A stretch of DNA of 64,000 bases from Acidobacteriota bacterium (lineage in GTDB: Bacteria > Acidobacteriota > Terriglobia > Terriglobales > Acidobacteriaceae): contig JAJZVX010000013.1 in the NCBI GenBank assembly GCA_021846985.1, positions 1 through 64,000 on the forward strand. Reading direction: 5' to 3'. Under the pieces are notes generated by a model. That model saw only the letters and a list, made by a program, of their open reading frames with translations. It searched no databases and was not told where the DNA came from. Positions 53,418-61,800 of this stretch are shown here, one piece after another; the stretch's first letter is position 1; every line of letters begins with the position of its first letter. The position numbers and the translations under genes are program-made.

Positions 53418-54506
53418 TTATGTTGCAGGCCCCTGACTGACAGCTGGATGCTCTTTGGGAAACCAATGGCGCGTGCGGTTGCACGCATTGCAGACCGAGA
53501 GCATGACCGGAACCTCAACCAGTACTCCGACGACCGTGGCCAAAGCAGCGCCTGAACCCGGTCCGAACAGGGCAATCGCTGTCGCGACGGCCAATTCAAA
53601 AAAGTTGCTGGCGCCGATGAGCGCGCCTGGCGCCGCGACAGAATACTCGACCTTGAACAAACGCATCAGGCTATAGGTAAGCGATGAATTGAAGTACACC
53701 TGAATCAGAATCGGAATTGCAATCAACACTACATTGAAGTACTTTCCGCGGATGTTCGCCGACTGAAAACCGAAGATCAAAACCAGGGTGGCGAGCAAGG
53801 CGACGATTGTCACGGGGTTGAATCTTGGCAGGAATACTTGATTGAACCACTGATTGCCGCGAGTACGTGTCAGCCACAGTCGCAGGGCGACACCGACTGT
53901 AAGAGGAATGACGATAAAAACGATGACCGAGTAGAGCAGGACGATAAAGGGAACATTCAGGGAGGAAGCGCCGCTTACCAGATACCGGACGATCGGCGCG
54001 AACAGAATCAGCATGATTAAGTCATTCACTGACACCTGTACCAGCGTGTAGGCCGGATCTCCGTCTGCCAGATAGCTCCAAACGAACACCATGGCCGTGC
54101 ACGGCGCAGCAGCCAGAATAATGCAACCCGCGATGTACTGGTCCGCCTCACCGGCGCTGATCCATGCAGCAAAGATGTGCCGGAAGAAAATCCACGCAAT
54201 CAGGGCCATTGAGAATGGCTTGACCAGCCAATTGACAAACAGCGTGACAAGCAGCCCGCGAGGCTTCTGCCCAACATCGCGGATCGCCCCGAAATCGACC
54301 TTCATCATCATGGGAATGATCATCAGCCAGATGAGAATCGCGATCGGCACATTAATCTGGCTCCCTTTCCCAAACTCCATCGTGCGGAGTTGTCCAATGA
54401 GGGATGGGACAAATTTTCCGAGCGCCAGGCCAGCGATCATGCAGAGCGCGACCCAGACAGAAAGATATCGTTCAAACAGATTCAAGCGCTTCAAAGTAGC
54501 CGTCAT
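53418..54506 (-). CDS. acr3: Arsenite efflux transporter Acr3
   Basis: This is a 362-residue protein from the ATG at 54506 with about ten membrane helices. Acr3 hallmarks include the conserved Cys in AAAPCTAMVFVWSYLADGD and the ASNFFELAVATAI segment near the end. It expels arsenite through the inner membrane. It is last in the minus-strand unit arsD-arsA-arsR-acr3, 31 bp after arsR. Coupling with an ArsA ATPase would energise it. Confidence 0.95.
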   Translation of the reverse strand: MTATLKRLNLFERYLSVWVALCMIAGLALGKFVPSLIGQLRTMEFGKGSQINVPIAILIWLMIIPMMMKVDFGAIRDVGQKPRGLLVTLFVNWLVKPFSMALIAWIFFRHIFAAWISAGEADQYIAGCIILAAAPCTAMVFVWSYLADGDPAYTLVQVSVNDLIMLILFAPIVRYLVSGASSLNVPFIVLLYSVIVFIVIPLTVGVALRLWLTRTRGNQWFNQVFLPRFNPVTIVALLATLVLIFGFQSANIRGKYFNVVLIAIPILIQVYFNSSLTYSLMRLFKVEYSVAAPGALIGASNFFELAVATAIALFGPGSGAALATVVGVLVEVPVMLSVCNACNRTRHWFPKEHPAVSQGPAT

Positions 54507-54537
54507 TGCTCTCCTCGTTGTCCGTTTGCGGATAATT

Positions 54538-54939
54538 TCAAGCCCGAGCCTGCTGGGTTGGTTGTAGCGCGACAAAAGCCGTAGAACGGCTCATCTCACT
54601 GAGGGTGCAGGATCCTTCCCTGATGGCTTCCTTCAACCTTTTGGTGTCCCCGCGAAATGGTTCCTCGCCTTGAAAAGCCAGCTGAAGGAATGCAAAAAGA
54701 TTCTTGCGCATACCGGTGAAAGGCTCAGCGAGCCGGTAATATACGCGATAGCCATCGCGCCGATCCAATACCAGGCCGGCGTTTTTAAGATACTGCAGGT
54801 GACGCGAGACATTGGGTTGAGGCGACTCAAGCACATATTGGATGTCGCACCCGCACAACTCTCCGCGCACCAGCAGATTCAAAATGCGAAGCCGATTGAT
54901 ATCGGCAATTCCCTTACAATACTTTTCGAGTTCAGTCAT
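54538..54939 (-). CDS. arsR: ArsR-family arsenic-responsive repressor
   Basis: This is a 133-residue protein. The metalloid site ELCGCDI (C29, C31) corresponds to the ELCVCDL box of ArsR. The winged HTH follows (SPQPNVSRHLQYLKNAGLVLDRRDG). Arsenite binding would release it from the operon promoter. Its start overlaps the arsA stop by 8 nt. A candidate operator lies at 57147-57166. Confidence 0.93.
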   Translation of the reverse strand: MTELEKYCKGIADINRLRILNLLVRGELCGCDIQYVLESPQPNVSRHLQYLKNAGLVLDRRDGYRVYYRLAEPFTGMRKNLFAFLQLAFQGEEPFRGDTKRLKEAIREGSCTLSEMSRSTAFVALQPTQQARA

Positions 54940-56695
54940 AGTTCGCTCCTGCCTGCACTGGTTCGGTTGACTCTCCGACTTCAGCCGTGGAATCAGCCAT
55001 CCACGGAATCAAAACGACCCGATTGGCATGCTGGGTGCGGACCTCGTCGATATAGGGACCTTCGAGAAGAGCGCGCTTCGCCAGGATCTTATCGCTTGTC
55101 CCCGCTGCCAGAAGGCTCTGATTGATCACCCACGAAAAGACGCGAATGCCCGCACGTCGGAGGTCCTGTTGAAGTTGAGCGGCTTCGTGGACGGGAGTCG
55201 CTTCCGGCAGGGTTACGACCAGGACTCTGGTGAATGTCTCATCGCGCAAACGCGGCAACAACTCCCGGACGGATTCCGGAATGTAACTGAGGCTTCTTTC
55301 CACCTCACGGTGATAGGAACTCGCGGCATCAAGAAGCAGCAGGGTATGGCCGGTTGGCGCCGTATCGATCACCACGAATCCGTTGTTGCCCTCGTGGACG
55401 GTTCGGGCAAAGGCGCGAAAGACGGCAATTTCCGCAGTACACGGCGAGCGCAAATCCTCTTCCAGCAGTGCGCGCCCGTTCGCATCCAGATCTTTTCCTG
55501 CTTCTGCCATTACTTCGGCGCAGTACTGGTGGATCTCCGCGGCGGGATCAATCCTGCTCACCTTCAGGTTCTGCATCGGCGAGGAAACCGCATCGAGAAT
55601 ATGCGCCGCAGGATCGGTTGTGGTGAGATGGACGCGATGCCCCATGGATGCCAGAGCCATCGCGATGTGCGCCGCGACGGTGGTCTTTCCAACTCCGCCT
55701 TTCCCCATGGTCATGATGACGCCCTTCCCTGAACGCGAGAGCTCGGGCAGCAACGAGGTCCAGTCGGGCGGCAACTCGATCTGCTTGACTGCGGGTTCAC
55801 TGCTGGTTCCATCTCCACCCGTTGCGAAACGTCGTAGATTTGGAGCACCAATGAGAGAGTGCTCTACGAGAGAAACGTCGGCGCGTGGCAATCCACTCAA
55901 TCCCCGCGGCATCGCAGTCAATGCGATCTGGCCCCGCTTCTCCAGTGCCTGCGCAATCGAATCCCCTGGATCCGTGGCCCGGAAGATTCCGTTCACAATG
56001 AGTCTCTGGTGGGTAATTCCGAGCGCCCCCAGTTCCTCTCTTGTGCGGTCAGCCTCAGCGAGAGACGTCTTGTCGGGACGCGTCACAAGGAATACCGTCG
56101 TCGCCGCCTCATCTTTGAGCGCCGCAACCGTGTGTTCGTACAGCTCGCGCTGGGCGTTGAGGCCAGCGAGCGGACCAAGACAGGACGTCCCGGAGTTATT
56201 CGTCGCGATGAACTCACTCCAGGCGGCAGGCAGTTGAAGCAGGCGCAGCGTATGGCCGGTTGGAGCCGTGTCGAAGATCACGTGATCGAACTCGGCTGTG
56301 GCTTTTGGGTCGCCGAGGAGTTTTGCAAACTCATCGAAAGCTGCGACCTCGACCGTGCATGCGCCGGAAAGTTGCTCTTCAATGCTCCTGATTGCGGACT
56401 CTGGCAGAAGCTCGCGGTACGGCTCAACGACTCGTTCCTTATACTCCTGGGCTGCTTCGACCGGATCGATATTGATGGCCATGAGGCCGGAGATGCCCGG
56501 TATCGGGGTTGGGGCCATTCCGATCTGTGTTTCAAGCACTTCATCCAGATTCGAGGCTGGATCCGTGCTCACAAGCAGAACGCGTCTTCCGGCATCGGCC
56601 AGCGACACGGCCGTTGCACAGGCCGTCGAGGTCTTGCCGACTCCGCCCTTGCCGGTAAAGAGCAAATTCCTCGTAGCGCTTTTTACCGCGATCAC
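54932..56695 (-). CDS. arsA: Arsenite-translocating ATPase ArsA (two-domain)
   Basis: This is a 587-residue protein with two fused ATPase halves. Walker A GKGGVGKTS at 15-23 and GKGGVGKTT at 331-339; the DTAPTGHTL signature occurs in both halves. Metalloid Cys residues C113, C172 and C419 match the E. coli ArsA triad (113, 172, 422). It powers Acr3 efflux and accepts As(III) from ArsD. arsD overlaps its start by 4 nt. The protein appears complete and functional. Confidence 0.96.
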   Translation of the reverse strand: MIAVKSATRNLLFTGKGGVGKTSTACATAVSLADAGRRVLLVSTDPASNLDEVLETQIGMAPTPIPGISGLMAINIDPVEAAQEYKERVVEPYRELLPESAIRSIEEQLSGACTVEVAAFDEFAKLLGDPKATAEFDHVIFDTAPTGHTLRLLQLPAAWSEFIATNNSGTSCLGPLAGLNAQRELYEHTVAALKDEAATTVFLVTRPDKTSLAEADRTREELGALGITHQRLIVNGIFRATDPGDSIAQALEKRGQIALTAMPRGLSGLPRADVSLVEHSLIGAPNLRRFATGGDGTSSEPAVKQIELPPDWTSLLPELSRSGKGVIMTMGKGGVGKTTVAAHIAMALASMGHRVHLTTTDPAAHILDAVSSPMQNLKVSRIDPAAEIHQYCAEVMAEAGKDLDANGRALLEEDLRSPCTAEIAVFRAFARTVHEGNNGFVVIDTAPTGHTLLLLDAASSYHREVERSLSYIPESVRELLPRLRDETFTRVLVVTLPEATPVHEAAQLQQDLRRAGIRVFSWVINQSLLAAGTSDKILAKRALLEGPYIDEVRTQHANRVVLIPWMADSTAEVGESTEPVQAGANYD

Positions 56696-57069
56696 CCCTG
56701 CCTCCCTTTGATCGAAATCCCGACCAGGTCCTGAGTTGAGGCGATAGCTACAGGCCCCGGCTCATACTCAACCCCAACAAACCGCGCCAGGCCGGCGCGA
56801 TCCGGATATCCGCCACTCGCCTTGACTTCCCCATCGACAAGGATCATGGGAAGACTCTTCGTGCCCCGGCTGCTGAGGGCCTCTTTCACCTGGGGAGTCG
56901 TCGAGAATGCAGCTAATTGTTGCGCAAGATTAAACCGCTCGACTTCCACCCCTTTGCTTTTCAGCCATTCCAGGTCGGCTGCGAACCGCGGCAAGGTGGG
57001 ATCTACATTCGGTCCACAAACTCCCGTTGAACAACACATGGCCGGATCAAAGACCTGCAATTTCGGCAT
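56692..57069 (-). CDS. arsD: Arsenite metallochaperone ArsD
   Basis: This is a 125-residue protein. C12, C13 and C18 (MCCSTGVC) form the As(III) site exactly as in known ArsD. It delivers arsenite to ArsA. It is the first gene of the unit and overlaps arsA by 4 nt. A CAAAGGAG-like ribosome binding site lies before the ATG. Confidence 0.95.
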   Translation of the reverse strand: MPKLQVFDPAMCCSTGVCGPNVDPTLPRFAADLEWLKSKGVEVERFNLAQQLAAFSTTPQVKEALSSRGTKSLPMILVDGEVKASGGYPDRAGLARFVGVEYEPGPVAIASTQDLVGISIKGRQG

Positions 57070-57146
57070 TCTTCATCTCCTTTGAAGAAACTTCAAGCTA
57101 ACCCGCGTCTGGCAGCGCAGCTTCTCAAAACTCCGCCTCGCACAGT

Positions 57147-57166
57147 GTATGCGGATAGACGCATAC
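57147..57166. promoter_or_regulatory. Candidate ArsR operator between arsD and the arsenate reductase genes
   Basis: GTATGCG-GATAGA-CGCATAC is a perfect 7 bp inverted repeat with 6 bp spacer. It lies in the 184 bp divergent gap 57070-57253, close to a TATACT box at 57180-57185 for the plus-strand genes. Its position suggests control of both transcripts by ArsR. Confidence 0.6.
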
Positions 57167-57253
57167 ATAGATGATAGCATATACTGCAATTGCTCTTGTG
57201 ATCGCTGTCACCAGCCACAGCGTGTCGGTCCTGACTCAGGGCGAGGAGAATGA

Positions 57254-57745
57254 ATGAAGACAAGCTACAACGTGCTGTTTCTCTGCACAGGCAATTCTGC
57301 CCGGTCGATCATGGCTGAGGCCATCATGAACCGCAAGGGCGCGCCCACATTCCGGGCCTTCAGCGCCGGGAGCCATCCCTCCGGAAAAGTGCGTCCAGAG
57401 GCATTACGGCAAATCGAAGCAGCAGGACTGAATGCAGCAGGAGCGCGGAGCAAATCATGGGATGAGTTTTCTGTCCCCGGTGCGCCTCATCTCCATTTCG
57501 TTTTCACGGTCTGCGACAATGCTGCCAAGGAGGTCTGCCCGATCTGGCCCGGTCAACCCATGACGGCTCATTGGGGGGTGCCTGATCCTGCGACCGTCCA
57601 TGGAACCCCGGAAGAGATTGAACGAGCGTTTCGCTCCACGTTCTCAATCCTTGAACGGAGGATCAGTCTGTTTCTTTCGCTCCCGCTCGCCTCCCTGGAC
57701 CAGATGGCGCTGCAACGTAGCCTTGACGACATCGGCCACCAGTAG
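57254..57745 (+). CDS. arsC: Arsenate reductase, low-molecular-weight phosphatase fold (first copy)
   Basis: This is a 163-residue protein. P-loop C11-TGNSA-R17 (Cx5R), further cysteines C87 and C95 (FTVCDNAAKEVCP) and the DP loop near VPDPA. It reduces arsenate to arsenite for export by Acr3. Divergent from the arsD unit and followed 60 bp later by a second arsenate reductase. Confidence 0.93.
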   Translation: MKTSYNVLFLCTGNSARSIMAEAIMNRKGAPTFRAFSAGSHPSGKVRPEALRQIEAAGLNAAGARSKSWDEFSVPGAPHLHFVFTVCDNAAKEVCPIWPGQPMTAHWGVPDPATVHGTPEEIERAFRSTFSILERRISLFLSLPLASLDQMALQRSLDDIGHQ

Positions 57746-57805
57746 ACGTCACTTCTGGATCTCAGAATATTCAAGACGATTCAAGACCATTGAGGAATAC
57801 TCGGA

Positions 57806-58213
57806 ATGCGGACTTTTATTTTCGCCTGCGTACACAACGCGGGGCGCTCGCAGATGTCGGCCGCCTTGTTCAATCGCCTTGCTGATTCAACGGCTGCACG
57901 TGCCATCTCTGCCGGCACGCAGCCTGCCGAACACGTTCATCCCGTTGTCGTGGACGCCATGAAAGAAATTGGGATCGACCTGAGTTCAGCAAAGCCGCAA
58001 AAGTTGACCTCCGAACTGGCCCAGGGAGCCGACATGCTCATCACCATGGGCTGTGGCGAGGAATGTCCATATGTCCCCGGACTGCGCCGCGAGGACTGGC
58101 CGCTACCTGACCCCAAGGGACAGGGAATCGAAACCGTCCGCCAGACCCGCGACGAGATCAGGAGACGCGTCCTTGAGCTTTTGAAGCGGGAGAAGCTTCT
58201 GGCCGCAGAGTAG
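57806..58213 (+). CDS. arsC: Arsenate reductase, low-molecular-weight phosphatase fold (second copy, thiol-transferase type)
   Basis: This is a 135-residue protein. P-loop C8-VHNAG-R14, then MGCGEECPYVPG (C83, C87) and LPDPKGQ. The CVHNAGRSQM plus GCGEECP pattern is closer to arsenate-mycothiol/thioredoxin-type reductases of Actinobacteria than to the first copy. Two reductases with different electron partners may broaden arsenate handling. It ends 51 bp from the convergent metal-sensing repressor gene. Confidence 0.92.
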   Translation: MRTFIFACVHNAGRSQMSAALFNRLADSTAARAISAGTQPAEHVHPVVVDAMKEIGIDLSSAKPQKLTSELAQGADMLITMGCGEECPYVPGLRREDWPLPDPKGQGIETVRQTRDEIRRRVLELLKREKLLAAE

Positions 58214-58264
58214 TCGATCTCTGCGGATTGGAAAACAGTGGGATCACGCGGGACTCGGTTTGTT

Positions 58265-58567
58265 TCACTTCAGATAGGCCCGGACGAGATCGATGAGATC
58301 CTCTGCCAGTTCGCTCGTTACTGTTGAACTCTTCTCCGGCGACACCATGTGCAACCGGATATGGTCCTCAAGCACCTCGGCCATCAGGCCGTTAATACCG
58401 CCGCGCACATTCGCCAACAGCATCAGGATATCGGCACAATGCCCCTTGTCAGTAAGGGACCGTTCGATGGCGTCGACTTGGCCCTTGATCCTCCGGATGC
58501 GCGCAATGAGCTTCTGTTGTTCCCGCGAATCGATTGGCATGCTTGGATGTCCTTCTTGCGTGTTCAT
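58265..58567 (-). CDS. FrmR/RcnR-type (CsoR family) metal- or aldehyde-sensing repressor
   Basis: This is a 100-residue protein from the ATG at 58567. Family pattern RIRRIKGQVDAIERSL and GINGLMAEVLEDHIRLH. Likely ligands C44, H69 and H73 give a Cys-His-His set as in RcnR/FrmR rather than the Cys-His-Cys of copper-sensing CsoR. It probably represses its own promoter and perhaps the plus-strand genes leading to the NRAMP transporter. The ligand is not certain. Confidence 0.88.
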   Translation of the reverse strand: MNTQEGHPSMPIDSREQQKLIARIRRIKGQVDAIERSLTDKGHCADILMLLANVRGGINGLMAEVLEDHIRLHMVSPEKSSTVTSELAEDLIDLVRAYLK

Positions 58568-58971
58568 TTTCTCTTGACTATATCCCATGGGGATATGGTA
58601 TAAGATCTGAAGCGATGCTCTGCCAAGATGGAAGCACCCAATCAAACTTATGAGAACTGAAACTGCGTTAGAACCTCCGCGAAGCAACAATTCCGCCGCT
58701 CTGTCATCAGAGCGGCTGGGTCTGCGCTACGGGAGTGCCTGCCTGCGCTGTGACGGTGAGGCCCGCGATTAGGTCCAGTTGATCGCCTGCTCACTTCTCA
58801 CAGTGTATGACCCTGTTTGAGCGAGTGAGCAGAAACCACCGAGACAAGAATCACCGGCGGCTCCTACCCACCCCCTCCTAATACCAAAGTCTGGCCAACT
58901 CGCGCCTGGGGCGCGGACTTGTGTATTGGTCCGCCCGCCCGAAGGATGCGCTGTGCCGGAAGGAGGAAGTC
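58568..58971. other. Leader region between the repressor and the NRAMP unit, with hairpins
   Basis: These 404 bp hold no convincing protein gene. Besides the operator it contains CCGCTCT (58696-58702) / AGAGCGG (58709-58715) and a 9 bp pair CTGCTCACT (58787-58795) / AGTGAGCAG (58824-58832). Such stems upstream of a metal transporter could form a regulatory leader, but they match no riboswitch I know. Confidence 0.4.
58580..58596. promoter_or_regulatory. Palindromic operator at the FrmR/RcnR-type gene
   Basis: ATATCCC-ATG-GGGATAT is a perfect 7 bp inverted repeat with C/G tract, 13 bp from the repressor ATG. It overlaps a likely -10 (TATAGT) on the minus strand, and TTGACT at 58574-58579 on the plus strand. 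G/C tracts flanked by AT-rich inverted repeats are typical binding sites for this repressor family. Confidence 0.7.
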
Positions 58972-59151
58972 ATGACCGAAATCATTCTCACTTTTCCCGT
59001 TCGCAGGACAGCTCCCCTGTCGTGTGTCTGGATCAGGACCGGAAACCCGGCCCAGCCTCTGGTTTGCAGATGGACATCGAGTTCGCTGTCCAGTGCCGAT
59101 GTCGCCGTAACCGGAGCAGATGAGCCGGAAAATTGGCGGCTTTGCGCGTGA
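58972..59151 (+). CDS. 59-residue small protein before the NRAMP gene
   Basis: AGGAGG with 5-nt spacing precedes the ATG, the best ribosome binding site nearby. The product starts MTEIILTFPVRR and contains CVWIRTGNPAQPLVCRW. No domain was recognised. It lies 25 bp before the NRAMP start, so it is probably cotranscribed and possibly a leader or small partner. Confidence 0.5.
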   Translation: MTEIILTFPVRRTAPLSCVWIRTGNPAQPLVCRWTSSSLSSADVAVTGADEPENWRLCA

Positions 59152-59176
59152 TTCCAACACAGGCAGGAGACCCAGC

Positions 59177-60490
59177 ATGAATCCAATCAACTCAAATGTC
59201 CTGGTGATGGACCCGAAGGAGAAGCCCGGCATTGTTGTGCGCAGGCGCTGGCAACAGAGCCTGCTGACGTTTCTCATGGTATTCGGCCCAGGCCTGATCG
59301 TCATGGAAGCGGATAACGATGCCGGGGCCGTATCCACTTACGTTCAGGCCGGAGGCCAATATGGCCTTCACTTGCTCTGGATTCTGCTTCTACTACTCCC
59401 GATCACCTACTTTGTGCAGGAGATGGTGGCTCGTCTGGGCATTGCGACGGGCAAGGGCCATGCGGCGATGATCTACGAGCGATTCGGGAAATGGTGGGGG
59501 CGCTTTTCCTTGTTCGACCTGCTGGTGGTGAACTTCCTGACGCTGATTACGGAATTCGCCGCCATTTCCCTGGCCCTGAGCGCAATGGGCGTTTCTCCAT
59601 GGATAGCTGTACCCGTTTCGGCGGTGGGCCTCATCCTGTTGGTGATTACCGGCAGCTATCTGCGCTGGGAGCGCACGGTGATCGTTCTCTGCCTGCTCGA
59701 TCTCACCTGGTTTGTTCTTACGGCCTTGGTACATCCCAAGTGGACAGCAGTCGCCTACAACACATTTGTCCCCAACCTGCCGCCGGGCCGGATCACCAGC
59801 GATCTGATCTTCCTGATCATCGCCATCGTGGGAACCACCATTGCTCCGTGGCAGCTCTTCTTCCAGCAGAGCTGCGTAGCAGAAAAACGTCTGCGCTTCG
59901 CCGATTTGAAATGGGCGCGTCTTGACACCCTGATCGGCGCGACTTTCACGGTGCTCGTTGCCGGAGCCATGATGATCATCGGCAACTATGGCTATCAGCA
60001 TGGAATTCCGTTCCGGGACCCGGCCCAGATGGCGGAAGCGCTGGCGCCTATCGCTGGACATTTCGTACGTAACGGCATCTTGCTTCTGATGGTCAACGCC
60101 GCAGTGCTCGGGACAACGGCGATCTCACTCGCCAGCGCATGGGCATACGGTGAAGTGCGCGGCTGGCCCCATTCACTACATAAGAAGATCTGGGAAGCTC
60201 CGGGGTTCTACTCGGTGTACATCGGCTGCGTTGGTCTTGCTGCAGGTATCGTCCTTATCCCGCACATGCCACTGCAGCTCGTCATTGTGAGCGTGCAGGT
60301 GTTTGCAGGCCTGATTCTGCCCTCGGCCATCATCTTCCTGCAGCTTTTGCTCAACGACCGCGCCCTCCTGGGCGACCAGTGGGTGAATCGCCCCTGGAAC
60401 AACTGGATCAACTGGACGATCATCGTCGTCCTCTTTGCCTTGTCGCTGCTGCTGGCTACACAGGTGATGCTCCCCGAACTTTTTAACTGA
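59177..60490 (+). CDS. NRAMP-family divalent metal transporter with atypical metal-site motifs
   Basis: This is a 437-residue protein with about eleven membrane helices; AGGAGA precedes the ATG at 59177. TM1 carries EADNDAG (44-50) in place of the usual DPGN, and TM6 carries TIAPWQ (221-226) in place of the MPH motif. Loss of the TM6 Met is seen in NRAMP relatives that move Mg2+ or other harder ions. So the substrate may not be Mn/Fe. It sits in the metal-resistance block next to the FrmR/RcnR-type repressor, which could control it. Confidence 0.82.
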   Translation: MNPINSNVLVMDPKEKPGIVVRRRWQQSLLTFLMVFGPGLIVMEADNDAGAVSTYVQAGGQYGLHLLWILLLLLPITYFVQEMVARLGIATGKGHAAMIYERFGKWWGRFSLFDLLVVNFLTLITEFAAISLALSAMGVSPWIAVPVSAVGLILLVITGSYLRWERTVIVLCLLDLTWFVLTALVHPKWTAVAYNTFVPNLPPGRITSDLIFLIIAIVGTTIAPWQLFFQQSCVAEKRLRFADLKWARLDTLIGATFTVLVAGAMMIIGNYGYQHGIPFRDPAQMAEALAPIAGHFVRNGILLLMVNAAVLGTTAISLASAWAYGEVRGWPHSLHKKIWEAPGFYSVYIGCVGLAAGIVLIPHMPLQLVIVSVQVFAGLILPSAIIFLQLLLNDRALLGDQWVNRPWNNWINWTIIVVLFALSLLLATQVMLPELFN

Positions 60491-60506
60491 AAATGCGAGG
60501 TGAACC

Positions 60507-60731
60507 ATGGCTACAATGCAGAACTCTTATCCATCTGAATACTTCCGGGCCATTCATCCTCTTGAGGACGCTCCGGAGCAAAAATGCGAGACCGAGGGCC
60601 TTGGTCCTATCGCCATGACTCCAAGTGCCCGTATTTCCCTGATTGTTCTGCGCGGGTATCTGATCCTTATGACCCTGATGCTGGTCTGGCACGTTCTGGA
60701 CATGGCAGGCATTTTTCACAAATTGAACTAG
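60507..60731 (+). CDS. 74-residue single-span membrane protein following the NRAMP gene
   Basis: Starts 16 bp after the NRAMP stop; GCGAGGTGAACC before the ATG gives a reasonable ribosome binding site. One membrane helix at about 45-66 (ISLIVLRGYLILMTLMLVWH). The cytosolic N-terminus is polar. Likely cotranscribed with the transporter and perhaps a small subunit; no family recognised. Confidence 0.55.
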   Translation: MATMQNSYPSEYFRAIHPLEDAPEQKCETEGLGPIAMTPSARISLIVLRGYLILMTLMLVWHVLDMAGIFHKLN

Positions 60732-61531
60732 GTCTGTTCCCATTACGCGGCTCGGCGTCGGCCGGGTAGTGGGAACAAGCCCTGAGCAGGGCAAGCTTAC
60801 GCTTTACGAGCGGTGAATTCTTCAGGGAGACTGGACGTGAAATCCACCTGGTCAATGCGGATTGCTTTGTGCGCGCCGGCGTTATGATCGCCTTTGGCAA
60901 GCGCGCGGCAAAGCCTTGGCGGCCGGCTTGATCGCATCGACCTTCACGCTGGCGGCTGCCTGGTTCACATCGAACTCGGAGAGCAGCTCGGCCAGATACT
61001 TGTCACCGCTCGCGGGTGTCGAACTACAACACGAGTTTGAGGCGATAGAAACCAGTTCAGGTCACTCTCCAGAAACTTCTTGAGTGCGAGGCTTCAGGCC
61101 GCGGTGCGCGAGCACAAGGCTGAACGCCACGCCCGCGGCTTCACCTGCTGGGGCCAGTTCGTGGCCATGCTCTTCTGCCCGTTGGCAGGCGCCCAGTCGC
61201 TGCGCGAGATTTGCGGCGGGCTGGCCGCCAGCGAAGGCAAGCTGCGCCAGCAGTTATTCGTCTATCGCGACCTCTGGCTGTGGATCGATGAACCCTTCCA
61301 GCCGCCGCCCATGCTCACCGGCGCCGCACAGCAGATGCTGCTTCTTTGCGTCAATCAACTTGGACAGCACCAAGGCCAACCTCAACCCGCAAACGACGGC
61401 CACGGCATGAAAACACCGCAGATTTCGCTATCCCACAAGCCCGGCTCCGGCTAATTCGGACAGCAGCGGTCCCACATCAAGAGTGTTCCCTTGCCGAAGT
61501 CAAGCCTGAAAAACAGCCAGGGGGACAGAGG
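60732..61531 (+). pseudogene. Degraded region with an internally deleted IS4-type (DUF4372) transposase
   Basis: A frame at about 61080-61454 encodes REHKAERHARGFTCWGQFVA then SLREICGGLAASEGKLR, the N-terminal DUF4372 part of IS4-type transposases. It jumps directly to QQLFVYRDLWLWIDEP, which resembles the C-terminal end of such enzymes; the catalytic middle is gone. Parts of the LDST...LNPQT tail continue in another frame. The rest of this stretch (60732-61079) shows no intact gene. It is a dead transposon relic at the right edge of the metal block. Confidence 0.65.
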
Positions 61532-61660
61532 ATGAACATCTATGGCTTTCACGGCCGGCCCTCCATGTTAGAGGACAGATGTATTTGGGTGGCAGTACCT
61601 GATTCTTCCGGAGCCATAAAACTGGAGCCGGTTCCGGCTTCCCGGCACGCCCAGCCGTGA
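61532..61660 (+). CDS. Possible 42-residue small protein
   Basis: ATG preceded by GGGGGACAGAGG. Encodes MNIYGFHGRPSMLEDRCIWV and a Pro-rich end. No family recognised; this may be spurious. It lies between the transposase relic and acs. Confidence 0.25.
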   Translation: MNIYGFHGRPSMLEDRCIWVAVPDSSGAIKLEPVPASRHAQP

Positions 61661-61800
61661 TTCATCACGCAGAGTGCCGTCATGCTTATGACGTGATCCC
61701 CCCTTCATCCACACTCGCATGTTTTCAATTCTTGAGTCTGGATGCCGTTTTTGGCACGCCTGAGCCGTACCCTTTCCAGGCCGGATTTTGCCACAGGCTG

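Noticed and set aside
54932-56695. Frameshift between the two ATPase halves of ArsA
   Set aside because: The frame is continuous and both halves have intact motifs, as in normal two-domain ArsA.
58720-58790. Manganese (yybP-ykoY) riboswitch
   Set aside because: CTACGGGAGTG and GGCCCGCGA look vaguely similar to its loops but the order and pairing do not fit.
59100-59180. Cobalamin riboswitch-like GGCAGGAGACCC before the NRAMP gene
   Set aside because: Only this short piece resembles the class; the conserved core boxes are absent and the AGGAGA is better explained as the ribosome binding site.
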